A stretch of 64,000 nucleotides of DNA from CALBPI01 sp045110335 (GTDB lineage: Bacteria; Pseudomonadota; Gammaproteobacteria; Steroidobacterales; Woeseiaceae), in contig JBGCGB010000001.1 of NCBI GenBank assembly GCA_045110335.1, forward strand, positions 124,001 through 188,000. Reading direction: 5' to 3'. The notes beneath the pieces were generated by a model. That model made no database searches. It worked only from the letters and a program-made list of their open reading frames with translations, and had not been told where the DNA came from. The translations under genes were made by a program, and so were the position numbers. Positions 18,576 to 27,494 of the stretch are shown piece after piece; the first letter of the stretch is position 1, and every line of letters starts with the position of its first letter.

Positions 18576-20050
18576 AGCATGTAATTGTCATTGGGGCCGG
18601 TATCGGCGGATTGTCAGCGACGCTGGATCTGGCGAGTCGTGGCGTGCGTGTCACGTTGCTCGAGCAGCATGGTGCGCCGGGCGGCAAGATGCGCCAAATC
18701 AATGTACGCGGTCAGTTTATCGATTCGGGTCCGACGGTTTTTACAATGCGGTGGATCTTTGATGATCTCTTTGCCGATGCAGGTCTATCACTTGATGAGC
18801 ATCTCGATTTGCAAGCCGCTGACTTGTTGGCTCGTCACGGATGGTCTGATCGTAGTCGACTGGATTTGTTTGCCGACCCGCATCGATCCGCTGAGGCGAT
18901 TCGTGAGTTCAGTGATGCACGTGATGCCGAGGCGTACCTGGATTTTGCAAAAGCCTCAGCGGCTATCTTTGAAACGCTTGATCTGTCGTTCATGCGCGCG
19001 CCGCGTCCTTCGCAGATCGAACTCGCGGCCAGGGTTGGCTTGAAAGGTATTCCCTCGTTACTCGCCACGAAACCGTTCATCAGTTTGTGGAACGACTTAT
19101 CAAAGCGTTTTCATGACCCCCGATTGGTGCAGATGTTTTCGCGCTATTCGACCTACTGTGGTTCATCGCCTTTTCGGGCACCAGCGACATTGCAGTTGAT
19201 TGCTCATGCCGAGCGGGCCGGCGTTTGGTATGTCAAAGGCGGTATGCAGGCATTGGCCGAAACGCTGGCGGATAGAGCCGTCGATGCGGGTGCAGAAATA
19301 CAGTACGGCGTAAACGTGAAGCGACTGTTGACCTATGATGGACAGGTCACCGGTGTCACGCTCGAGGACGGTGAGAGCATCATGGCCGATGCCGTGGTCT
19401 TCGGTGGCGATTGCGCGGCGCTTGCCGAGGGCCGGCTGGGCGATGAGTTCAAGACGTCGATACCGAAGTTACCGAAAGACCGTCGTTCACTGTCGGCGAT
19501 GACGTGGAGCATGGTGGCCGAGGCACGGGGTTTTCCGCTCGCGCATCACACGGTTTTGTTCGGTGATGATTACCCAGCCGAGTTCGATGCTATTTTTGAG
19601 CGGCAACAGATCACCCAGTCACCGACCGTCTATCTGTGCGCGCAGGATCGAAAAGACGATACCTTGCCGCATGACAAACAGTCGGAGCGCCTTTTCGTGT
19701 TGATCAATGCACCGGCACGTGCCTTGTCTGATGACGAAATCGCCTCAGCTGAGAATGCGATGCTCGATATTCTCGCGCGTTCGGGGCTGACGGTCGAGTA
19801 CGCGCCTGGCGATGCAGTTCGGACGACACCGGCCGACTTTGCACAGCAGTTTCCGGCTACTGATGGTGCGCTCTATGGCCGACCGACGCATGGCTGGTCC
19901 GGGAGTTTCAGTCGACCGGGTAGTCGCAGTAAACAATCGGGGCTGTATCTTGCTGGTGGCAGCGTGCACCCCGGCGCAGGCGTGCCCATGACCGCCATGT
20001 CAGGTCGTCTGGCGGCGGCTTGCGTCCGCCGTGATCTGAACATTGGTTAA
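18572..20050 (+). CDS. crtD: CrtD-like carotenoid 3,4-desaturase
   Basis: A 492-residue flavoprotein of the phytoene-desaturase family. It has the dinucleotide-binding start VIVIGAGIGGLSATLDLASRG, the second FAD element GGKMRQI...IDSGPTVFTM, the PALLARH-like segment LLARHGWSDRSRLDL, and the C-terminal LAGGSVHPGAGVPMTAMSG. The wording fits the CrtD branch (1-hydroxycarotenoid 3,4-desaturase) better than CrtI. It starts at TTG 18572, sharing TTGA with the P450 stop. The C-terminal stop overlaps the convergent DUF2834 gene by four bases. Confidence 0.82.
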   Translation: MKHVIVIGAGIGGLSATLDLASRGVRVTLLEQHGAPGGKMRQINVRGQFIDSGPTVFTMRWIFDDLFADAGLSLDEHLDLQAADLLARHGWSDRSRLDLFADPHRSAEAIREFSDARDAEAYLDFAKASAAIFETLDLSFMRAPRPSQIELAARVGLKGIPSLLATKPFISLWNDLSKRFHDPRLVQMFSRYSTYCGSSPFRAPATLQLIAHAERAGVWYVKGGMQALAETLADRAVDAGAEIQYGVNVKRLLTYDGQVTGVTLEDGESIMADAVVFGGDCAALAEGRLGDEFKTSIPKLPKDRRSLSAMTWSMVAEARGFPLAHHTVLFGDDYPAEFDAIFERQQITQSPTVYLCAQDRKDDTLPHDKQSERLFVLINAPARALSDDEIASAENAMLDILARSGLTVEYAPGDAVRTTPADFAQQFPATDGALYGRPTHGWSGSFSRPGSRSKQSGLYLAGGSVHPGAGVPMTAMSGRLAAACVRRDLNIG

Positions 20051-20334
20051 TTGGACTTTTGGGTTAGCAGATATGCCAATGGGCCGAATGACCCGAGCAG
20101 GAAAGTTGCCGCAATGTAAGGCCATACGTTTCTCCCGATCTTGCGTGCATCGTTGATCATCCAAGACATGACCAAAACAAGCGCAATTACAAGATCCGCA
20201 AAGACCTGCCAGCCCGCTGAGCCGTCTAGTAAATGCTGAAAAATGCCAATCAAACCTACATCGTAAATTGAATAGGCGGTTAGCGCGGCGAACGGTAAGC
20301 CAAGAATTAGTAAGAAGGGTTTGTGTTTGATCAT
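20047..20334 (-). CDS. DUF2834 small membrane protein
   Basis: A 95-residue inner-membrane protein from ATG 20334, which has GAGGAGC just upstream; a longer start at 20421 would add unlikely residues. Three hydrophobic segments surround the family signature: LPFAALTAYSIYDVG, DLVIALVLVMSWMINDARKIG and WPYIAATFLLGSFGPLAYLL. Genes of this family often lie near pigment or lipid genes, but no biochemical role is established. Confidence 0.8.
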   Translation of the reverse strand: MIKHKPFLLILGLPFAALTAYSIYDVGLIGIFQHLLDGSAGWQVFADLVIALVLVMSWMINDARKIGRNVWPYIAATFLLGSFGPLAYLLTQKSN

Positions 20335-20457
20335 AAGCTGCTCCTCGGTTTTCAAGGATAGTCCGCGTTTCCCGAACGCCCCGCAATTACCTCTTGGGTT
20401 ATTGTCTATCAACAGTTTCAAGACGTATTCTCGTCACAGCATCAAGAGGTTTGGGTC

Positions 20458-21255
20458 ATGTACATGAGTTTTGGCGATCATTTGAAACAATGGCGCACAC
20501 GGCGCCATCGATCTCAGCTTGACCTGTCATTGTCAGCCGAAGTGTCCCAGCGGCACTTGAGCTGGCTTGAGACGGGCAAGAGCACCCCCAGTCGTGACAT
20601 GATTGTCCGGTTAGCCGATGTGCTCGAAGTACCTTTACGGGAACGAAATGAGTGGCTCGGCAGCGCAGGCTTTGCCCCTCTTTATGGCGAGCGCAGTGTC
20701 GATGAGGCGCAGATGGCGCCGGTGCGGATGGCGTTGGATGTTTTGCTTTCTCACCATGATCCGTATCCGGCGTTTGTACTGGATCGCTGTTGGCGAATGC
20801 AACAGGCCAACCAAAGTGCATTGAAGATTATCAGTATGTTTGGGGATGAGGATCAACTATGGGAGCGGGTTGATCCAACGGGACATCGCAGTCTCGCACG
20901 ATTGACATTTCATCCTGACGGGATGCGCCCCTACATCAAAAACCTGGACGCCGTTGCGGTGCATTTCATGCAGCGCTGGATGCATGACATCCGTTTGTCC
21001 GGTAGCGATGATGAACACATCGAGATGAAGGCTGTGCGAGCGCTAATTGGTGATCTCGAATGGCAGGCAGCCGAGTCTCAAATGCTGGTCCCCGTGATTC
21101 CGTTGGAGCTTGAGACACCTTTCGCAACGTTACGAATGACGTCGATAATCTCAACGTTTGGTACTGCACAGGACATCACTGTTGACGAGTTGCGAATAGA
21201 ACAATTTTTCCCGGCTGACGATGACACGCGAAATGCGCTGGTGGCTTTCGGGTAG
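20458..21255 (+). CDS. XRE-type regulator with MmyB-like ligand domain
   Basis: A 265-residue DNA-binding protein. Residues ~5-65 form a helix-turn-helix of the Cro/CI type (LKQWRTRRHRSQLDLSLSAEVSQRHLSWLETGKSTPSRDMI). The rest (PVRMALDVLLSHHDPYPAFVLDRCWRMQQANQSAL onward) is the MmyB-like PAS-type domain thought to bind a small hydrophobic ligand. Its position between the two desaturase genes makes it a candidate local regulator, but many such proteins regulate unrelated targets. Confidence 0.85.
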   Translation: MYMSFGDHLKQWRTRRHRSQLDLSLSAEVSQRHLSWLETGKSTPSRDMIVRLADVLEVPLRERNEWLGSAGFAPLYGERSVDEAQMAPVRMALDVLLSHHDPYPAFVLDRCWRMQQANQSALKIISMFGDEDQLWERVDPTGHRSLARLTFHPDGMRPYIKNLDAVAVHFMQRWMHDIRLSGSDDEHIEMKAVRALIGDLEWQAAESQMLVPVIPLELETPFATLRMTSIISTFGTAQDITVDELRIEQFFPADDDTRNALVAFG

Positions 21256-21283
21256 ATGCCATGGTCGAAACGACTTATGTCTG

Positions 21284-22759
21284 TTAAGGATCGGGTACCA
21301 CTTCATCCAGCACTTTTGCGGATGAGATGACGCCGGGAACACCCGCGCCAGGGTGGGTACCGGCACCAACCAGAAAGAGGTTTTCGACTTCCTCGCTTCG
21401 GTTGTGAGGTCGGAACCAGGCGGTTTGTGTCAGGATGGGTTGTAACCCGAATGCGGCCCCTTGTACTGAAGAAAGGCGATCGCCGAAATCATCCGGCGTC
21501 AACATATGTGAGCTAACGACGGCATCTTCAAGTCCCGGCAGGACTGTTTCGGAGAGGCTCTCCGCGATCGCAGCGCGATAGCGTTCACCCATCACCGACC
21601 AATCGATATCGGCTCCCAAATTCGGCACTGGTGAGAGCACATAAAAAGCGTCGCAGCCATCGGGTGCCAGCGAGGTGTCGGTCGCTGTTGGGCGATGCAA
21701 ATAAAGACTGAAGTCTTTGGCCAACACCTTGTGGTCGAAGATGTCCTTCAATAACTGTTGGTAACGCGGCCCCAATAAAATCATGTGGTGGTCGACATCA
21801 TCGTATTTCCGGTTGGTGCCGAAATACCAGACGAACAGGCTCATTGAGTATTTGGCCCGAGCGATTTTTCGGTCCGTCCAGCGTTTACGTCGGGTGTCAG
21901 ACAGCAGGTCTCGATAGGTTGCCGCGGAATCCGCATTGGACACCACGATATCCGCGGAAAGGACATCACCATTTTCTAATCGCACGCCGGTGGCTTTGCC
22001 ATTTTCGACGGTGATTTGTTCGACCGGTGCGTTGTAGCGCATGCGCCCGCCACGCGATTCAATAAGATTGACCAGTCCATTAACCAAGCTGCCCGTGCCG
22101 CCCATTGCGAAGTGGACGCCATGACTGCGCTCAAGGTGAGCGATCAATGTGTAAACAGCGGTGGTCGTGAACGGATTCCCGCCGACCAGCAGCGGATGAA
22201 AGCTGAACACCATGCGTAGCTTAGGGTGTTTGATATAGCGCGCGACCAGGCCGTAAACGGACCGGTAGAATTGGACGCGCAGCAAATCGGGCAGTACGCG
22301 GATCATGTCGGTCAGCTTGCCAAATGAAACATGAAGCAAGTCTTCGAAACCAATGCCATAGACGCGCTCGCTAGCACGCAGAAAATTTTCATAACCATCG
22401 AGATCGTCTTCGGAATACTTCGCGATCTGAGCCCGCATGGCTTCATGGTCGCCGCTGTAATCGAAGACGTCGCCATCATCGAAGCGAATTCGGTAATACG
22501 GGTTGATCTCGCGTAAGTCGATATCGTCGGACATCTTGCGGCCGCACAGCGCCCAGAGTTCTTCCAGCAGGAAAGGGGCGGTAATGATGGTCGGTCCACC
22601 ATCAAAAACGAAGCCGTCTTGCCTAAAAACATAGGCCCGTCCGCCCGGGGCGTCTAGTTTCTCAACGACTTCTACGTCATAGCCACGTGCACTGAGTCGA
22701 ACGGCCGCAGCCAAACCGCCAAATCCGCTACCGATGACGATCGCGCGCTTAGCAGACAA
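21284..22759 (-). CDS. crtI: Phytoene desaturase
   Basis: A 491-residue FAD-dependent desaturase that introduces double bonds into phytoene. Visible are AIVIGSGFGGLAAAVRLSARG, the FAD element APGGRAYVFRQDGFVFDGGPTIITAPFLLEELW, the substrate-domain segment FHPLLVGGNPF, and the C-terminal carotenoid-binding signature LVGAGTHPGAGVPGV. It uses a TTG start (22759) with a weak ribosome binding site. A TATACT box lies on the minus strand at 22798-22793. No phytoene synthase (crtB) or crtE is in the window. Confidence 0.88.
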   Translation of the reverse strand: MSAKRAIVIGSGFGGLAAAVRLSARGYDVEVVEKLDAPGGRAYVFRQDGFVFDGGPTIITAPFLLEELWALCGRKMSDDIDLREINPYYRIRFDDGDVFDYSGDHEAMRAQIAKYSEDDLDGYENFLRASERVYGIGFEDLLHVSFGKLTDMIRVLPDLLRVQFYRSVYGLVARYIKHPKLRMVFSFHPLLVGGNPFTTTAVYTLIAHLERSHGVHFAMGGTGSLVNGLVNLIESRGGRMRYNAPVEQITVENGKATGVRLENGDVLSADIVVSNADSAATYRDLLSDTRRKRWTDRKIARAKYSMSLFVWYFGTNRKYDDVDHHMILLGPRYQQLLKDIFDHKVLAKDFSLYLHRPTATDTSLAPDGCDAFYVLSPVPNLGADIDWSVMGERYRAAIAESLSETVLPGLEDAVVSSHMLTPDDFGDRLSSVQGAAFGLQPILTQTAWFRPHNRSEEVENLFLVGAGTHPGAGVPGVISSAKVLDEVVPDP

Positions 22760-22851
22760 AAGAATAGGGCTCGAAATGTGTCATAGGTTGATAGTATAAA
22801 CTGCTTAGGGAAATACGAAAGCAGAACATTGGATAGACGGAGCATTCATCG

Positions 22852-23601
22852 ATGACGCTGACCAGCGTGACATTGTTTCATTATTTGGTGACCGCACACA
22901 TTGTGACCGGTACGGTCGGTCTTCTGACGCTTTGGATACCCATCCTGAGTCGCAAGGGTGGTCGGTTGCATCGCTACTGGGGCAAGATTTTTGCTTATGC
23001 ATTGTTGGCGACCGGTTGTATCGCCATCGGCATTAGTGTTTGCACGTTGATCTCGCCGCTGGAGACGCACCCGTCTCTCGGTGATCTATTCGACAACACT
23101 CGCGTAATAAGAGCAGTTTTCGGGTGGATGATGCTTTATCTCGCTGTGATGACGATCAATCTGTCCTGGTACGGATTAGCGTGTATCAAGAACCGAAATT
23201 CGCATGCCAGGAATCGTCATCCTGTCATTTTGTTGGGACAACTACTGACTTTCGTTACTGCGGCAAACTGTTTTTGGCAGGGTGTTGCCGTGGCGCAGCC
23301 CTTGTTGCCCGGCATCGCTATCGTCGGCCTTGCTGCCGCTATTTTGAATACGAGATTTATTTTGACGCGCAAGCCGTTGCCGCAAGAATGGTTGGTTCAG
23401 CATAGTCGTGGCCTGGTCGGCGCCGGGATTTCCGTCTACACCGCGTTTCTCGCCTTCGGCGCCGTAAACCTCTTACCCAAGGCGGCTTTCAATCCGGTGT
23501 TATGGGCGACACCGACAACGATTGGTGTCACCTATCTCTTATACCACCAATGGCAAGTGATGAAACGCCGCGCGAAACTAGCGTCGCGGGTTATGACTTA
23601 G
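22852..23601 (+). CDS. DUF2306-like multi-pass membrane protein
   Basis: A 249-residue inner-membrane protein with about seven hydrophobic segments. The first helix pair carries HIVTGTVGLLTLWIPILSRKGGRLHRYWGKIF, the His/Gly/KGGxxHRxxG pattern of DUF2306 proteins, whose role is unknown. GGAG lies eight bases before the ATG. It is divergent from crtI and converges with the small membrane protein downstream with an 11-base overlap. Confidence 0.7.
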   Translation: MTLTSVTLFHYLVTAHIVTGTVGLLTLWIPILSRKGGRLHRYWGKIFAYALLATGCIAIGISVCTLISPLETHPSLGDLFDNTRVIRAVFGWMMLYLAVMTINLSWYGLACIKNRNSHARNRHPVILLGQLLTFVTAANCFWQGVAVAQPLLPGIAIVGLAAAILNTRFILTRKPLPQEWLVQHSRGLVGAGISVYTAFLAFGAVNLLPKAAFNPVLWATPTTIGVTYLLYHQWQVMKRRAKLASRVMT

Positions 23602-23875
23602 TCGCTGCCGATTGTTGCCATCGATAGGCGAGATCGCTGACATGAAATAACAAGGCGGCGATTAGGGACGCCGCGATCCAATGCCACGAAGCTTCTATAT
23701 ATTTTAGCTTTAGCGCGACCATCAAACTGCCACCGGCGCCAATGTTTAGCAGGATCGCCAACGGGGCCAGACCCTTGCCAGTGATCATCCGGTAAGTGAT
23801 CAGCGCACCGATCTCCAACGCAACCACGATCAACATCAGATCGACGATGCTGCCACTGGTGATCCACGCTTTCAT
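23591..23875 (-). CDS. Small three-helix membrane protein
   Basis: 94 residues with three hydrophobic segments: VDLMLIVVALEIGALITYR, APLAILLNIGAGGSLMVAL and WHWIAASLIAALLFHVSDLAYRW. It starts 13 bases after the sugar-dehydrogenase stop on the same strand, so it is probably the second gene of that transcript. I do not recognise the family. A frame in another register over the same bases has charged, low-quality composition and was not called. Confidence 0.6.
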   Translation of the reverse strand: MKAWITSGSIVDLMLIVVALEIGALITYRMITGKGLAPLAILLNIGAGGSLMVALKLKYIEASWHWIAASLIAALLFHVSDLAYRWQQSAATKS

Positions 23876-23888
23876 GATGGCCGACGAA

Positions 23889-25088
23889 TCAGGAGTTCGG
23901 AACGAGTTTTAGTAAACGGCCGTCAGCCAAGTCTTCGAGTAACCAGATCGCGCCGTCAGGACCTTGTTCGATCTCACGAATGCGTTGGTTCATCGGGTAG
24001 CGCGCGACTTCCTTGGCCTGATCGCCATCCAGCTCAACCCGAATTAGCGCTTTTGACGAAAGGCCACCCAAAAAGGCGTTGTTGGTCCAACCGTCGAACA
24101 AATCGCCCGAGTAAATCATCAGGCCAGCCGGAGAAATAGCGGGCACCCAGTAAGCGGCAGGCGCCACAAGATCGGGTCGCGTATCGTGATCCGGGATTTG
24201 GTCGCCGTTGTAATGGTCGCCATTGGAGACCAGCGGATAACCGTAATTGTTGCCGGGCTTCACCGCATTCAATTCGTCGCCATGCCGGGGACCCATTTCG
24301 CTGTTCCAGAGTTGCCCGTTGACATCAAATGACAGTCCCAGCGGATTACGGTGTCCGAAGCTCCAGATTTGTGACGTCACGCCGCCCTGATCCGCGAAGG
24401 GGTTGTCCGCAGGTGTTGAGCCGTCATCGTTGAGACGGACCACTTTACCCATGGTGCTGTTCATGTCCTGTGCCGGGTCAAATTTTTGCCGATCGCCAGA
24501 GGAGATGAACAGATAACCATCGTCGGAAAACGCAATCCGATGGCCAAAGTGTCCGCGCCCCGTAACTTTTGGCGTTTGGCGCCAAATGACTTCGCTGTCG
24601 GTTAGTCGGGCATAAGCATTGGTGATCTCCAACTTGGCACGCAAGACTGCCGCGCCGCGGGTGTCGTCATCGCCGGCTTCGGCAAAACTCAGATAGATGA
24701 TGTTGTTTTCGGCAAATTCGGGATGCAATACGACGTCACCCAATCCGCCTTGACCACCATAGTCAACTTCAGGTGTCCCACCGACGGTCGCGATTTTGGT
24801 GCCACTTTGCTCAACGATCAGTAGCTGGCCTGACTTCTCCGTCACGAGCAGTTGCCCGTTAGGCATGAACGTCATTGCCCATGGTTCGTCAAAGGAAGCG
24901 AAGCTATAGGCATCAAAAGGTGGCGAGCCTGCCAGCTCGATTTTTTCGCCGGTCGCCGGTGCCGAGGTGGCATTGCTGACTGACATCTCGGACGGCGCGG
25001 TCGCCTGGCTTTTGGTCTCGTTTGTGTCACTGGCGGTGCCGCAAGCACTTAACGCGGCTATCGCCAGAACAATTGCCCATTTTTTCAT
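23889..25088 (-). CDS. PQQ-dependent sugar dehydrogenase-type lipoprotein
   Basis: A 399-residue lipoprotein with lipobox LSACG. The mature protein is a six-bladed propeller of the soluble glucose/sorbosone dehydrogenase family: PWAMTFMPNGQLLVTEKSGQL, DVVLHPEFAENNIIYLSFAE, GRGHFGHRIAFSDDGYLFISSGDR, IWSFGHRNPLGLSFD and WNSEMGPRHGDELN. The conserved His and Arg of the PQQ/calcium site (GHFGHR, GHRNP, GPRHGDE) are present. It would oxidise sugars or related alcohols in the envelope; the natural substrate is unknown. Confidence 0.88.
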   Translation of the reverse strand: MKKWAIVLAIAALSACGTASDTNETKSQATAPSEMSVSNATSAPATGEKIELAGSPPFDAYSFASFDEPWAMTFMPNGQLLVTEKSGQLLIVEQSGTKIATVGGTPEVDYGGQGGLGDVVLHPEFAENNIIYLSFAEAGDDDTRGAAVLRAKLEITNAYARLTDSEVIWRQTPKVTGRGHFGHRIAFSDDGYLFISSGDRQKFDPAQDMNSTMGKVVRLNDDGSTPADNPFADQGGVTSQIWSFGHRNPLGLSFDVNGQLWNSEMGPRHGDELNAVKPGNNYGYPLVSNGDHYNGDQIPDHDTRPDLVAPAAYWVPAISPAGLMIYSGDLFDGWTNNAFLGGLSSKALIRVELDGDQAKEVARYPMNQRIREIEQGPDGAIWLLEDLADGRLLKLVPNS

Positions 25089-25341
25089 TATTCACTCCTT
25101 GCTGCGTGGTCGTTCAAACGACCAAAGATTGCGATGCAAGTTAGCACAGGCGGGGAGGGCACGACAGTTTCGATGCGATGCCGGCGTCCACAAATGTCGG
25201 GTTGTGTTCAACTCGCGGTGTCTGTCGAGAGCGCGTTGGTGTACCCATAAAACTAACCCGAACGAGGGTAGCTGTTCTCGGTACAATCGACTTATTCCGA
25301 TAGGCCACTAATCGCACCAGCCCCCTTTCGTGCCAGACTGA

Positions 25342-27462
25342 ATGACCATGAAGTATTTGATGCCTCGTCCATGGCGAGCAATCGCTTACCCAAAAATCTC
25401 GAATCAACAGACTGCCGCACTTGTTCGGGCAGCATACATTGTCGCTTTCGCGTCGGCCGTGACAATGGTCGCTGCGCGCGCGGCAGATATTGATGAGATC
25501 GAGGTATTAGCTTCCCGAACAGACCAACGGCTCATTGACTTGCCTTTCTCGATTGACGTTATTGACAGTCGTGAGATCCAGAGTGCACAACCGATGCTGG
25601 GGCTCGATGAATCATTGCTCGGCGTTGCCGGTTTGCAGATGCAAAACCGTTACAACTACTCGCAGGATCTCCGCATTTCCATGCGCGGTTTTGGTGCCAG
25701 AGCCGCATTCGGTATTCGCGGTATCCGCATCGTGGTAGATGGTATACCCGAAACACTGCCTGATGGGCAGGGTGGCGTAGACGGCATCGATCTTGGTGCC
25801 GCACGTCGTATCGAAATACTCAAAGGTGGCGCCTCTGCGATTTATGGTAACGCTGGCGGTGGCGTGATTTTGGTTGAGTCGGAGCGTGGCGAGGATATCA
25901 ATGGCGTCATCGCTCGCATCGCGGCGGGTGCGGATGGTTATCAGCACCTGCAATTGAAAGGCGGCGAAAAGATCGATCGGTTCGATTATTTGATCAGTGC
26001 GAACAGCACAAGACTGGATGGGTATCGAGAGCAAAGTGCAGCGAGAAATCATCAGTTAAGCGTGCGGTTAGGTTTTGCACCTGTTGATGGCGGCGATTGG
26101 TCGCTTAGTCTTCATCATACGGATCAACCGCTAGCTGAAGACGCGGGCGGCATCACGCGAGAGCAGGCGGGACGCTCACCCCGCTCAGCGCGCGATCGCA
26201 ACGTTGAGCAGAACGCGGGCGAAGTCTTGTCCCAAACACGTTTGGGGCTGCGATACCGGCGATCTTTCAGCGCTAGCGGAGAGTGGTCGGCCCGGACTTA
26301 CGTGACGCGTCGGGATTTTGATGCGCTGCTGCCGTTTGTATCCGGAGCGGCCATTGATTTGGATCGCCGCTTCTATGGCGGCGGTCTTCAACTGAAGCAA
26401 GGGTTCAACGCTTTCGGTCGCGACCATCAATGGCATGTCGGTTTGGATTTGGATCGTCAACGTGATGATCGCGTGAGATTCGACAACAACAATGGCATGC
26501 GCGGCGATGTCACATTGCAGCAATCAGAGCGCGTGGATAGCGACGGCGTTTTCGCACAGGTGCTGATCAATCCATTGGACACGCTAAGTATCACCGTCGG
26601 ATTGCGCTATGACGCGCTAGATTTCCGGGTCGGTGATGTCTTTCTGCCGGATGGCGATGACTCTGGTCGTGTCGCCTTCGATGCATGGAGCCCTGTGCTT
26701 GCCGCAAACTGGAAAGTTTCGGACAGACTCCGCGTGTTCGCGAATGCGTCGCGTTCTTTCGAATCACCGACGACGACTGAGCTTTCAAACCCTGTCGGCG
26801 GCGGTTTTAATCAAAGCCTTGAGCCGGCTATGGCATCGCATCGAGAAGTAGGCCTGCGGGCTCGGGGATCTGACGATAGCCAACTGGCGCTTTCGTTGTT
26901 CGATATCACTCTCAGTGACGAACTGTTGCCGTTTGAGTTACCGACCGCACCGGGCCGTGATTTTTTCGAGAATGCCGGATCGTCCGATCGTCGCGGTATT
27001 GAGTTTTCATGGATTAAACAATGGCGGCCGGGATGGCGCAGCCGATTCACACACACCTGGTCAGATTTTCGATTTGATGAGTTCGTGCGACGTGATGGCA
27101 GTGATTTCTCGGGTAATCGAACGCCCGGTTCAGCGCGCCATGTCAGCTTCGCGGAACTTCGCTATGACAACCCGGCGCAATGGTTTGTCGTGGCCGAAGC
27201 TATTCGCTATAGCGGCATACCACTGGATAACGCCAATACAACAGAAAGTGACCAATACCTGTTGACCAATCTTCGTGCGGGCGCGGTCTTCAGGCGCGGT
27301 CGATCACAATGGCAACCCTTCCTATCCATGACCAACTTGCTGAACGATTCATACGCAGCCAACACCCGAATCAATGCCTTTGGTGGTCGATATTTTGAAC
27401 CGGGTCCTGATAGGGGTGTATATTTGGGCGTGACGGTGTCCTTTTCCGGAAACGTCCGATGA
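25342..27462 (+). CDS. TonB-dependent outer-membrane receptor (706 aa)
   Basis: An outer-membrane transporter. A long N-terminal region with a signal segment (VAFASAVTMVAARA) is followed by a TonB-box-like DEIEVLA and the plug domain: LPFSIDVIDSREI, SMRGFGARAAFGIRGIRIVVDGIPETLPDGQGG, RIEILKGGASAIYGNAGGGVILVE. The rest is a 22-strand barrel ending in a strand (YLGVTVSFSG). The plug resembles siderophore and cobalamin receptors. The adjacent genes do not reveal the ligand. Confidence 0.9.
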   Translation: MTMKYLMPRPWRAIAYPKISNQQTAALVRAAYIVAFASAVTMVAARAADIDEIEVLASRTDQRLIDLPFSIDVIDSREIQSAQPMLGLDESLLGVAGLQMQNRYNYSQDLRISMRGFGARAAFGIRGIRIVVDGIPETLPDGQGGVDGIDLGAARRIEILKGGASAIYGNAGGGVILVESERGEDINGVIARIAAGADGYQHLQLKGGEKIDRFDYLISANSTRLDGYREQSAARNHQLSVRLGFAPVDGGDWSLSLHHTDQPLAEDAGGITREQAGRSPRSARDRNVEQNAGEVLSQTRLGLRYRRSFSASGEWSARTYVTRRDFDALLPFVSGAAIDLDRRFYGGGLQLKQGFNAFGRDHQWHVGLDLDRQRDDRVRFDNNNGMRGDVTLQQSERVDSDGVFAQVLINPLDTLSITVGLRYDALDFRVGDVFLPDGDDSGRVAFDAWSPVLAANWKVSDRLRVFANASRSFESPTTTELSNPVGGGFNQSLEPAMASHREVGLRARGSDDSQLALSLFDITLSDELLPFELPTAPGRDFFENAGSSDRRGIEFSWIKQWRPGWRSRFTHTWSDFRFDEFVRRDGSDFSGNRTPGSARHVSFAELRYDNPAQWFVVAEAIRYSGIPLDNANTTESDQYLLTNLRAGAVFRRGRSQWQPFLSMTNLLNDSYAANTRINAFGGRYFEPGPDRGVYLGVTVSFSGNVR

Positions 27463-27494
27463 ATAAGAATTAGAAATACTTTAGGGGAAGCCAA

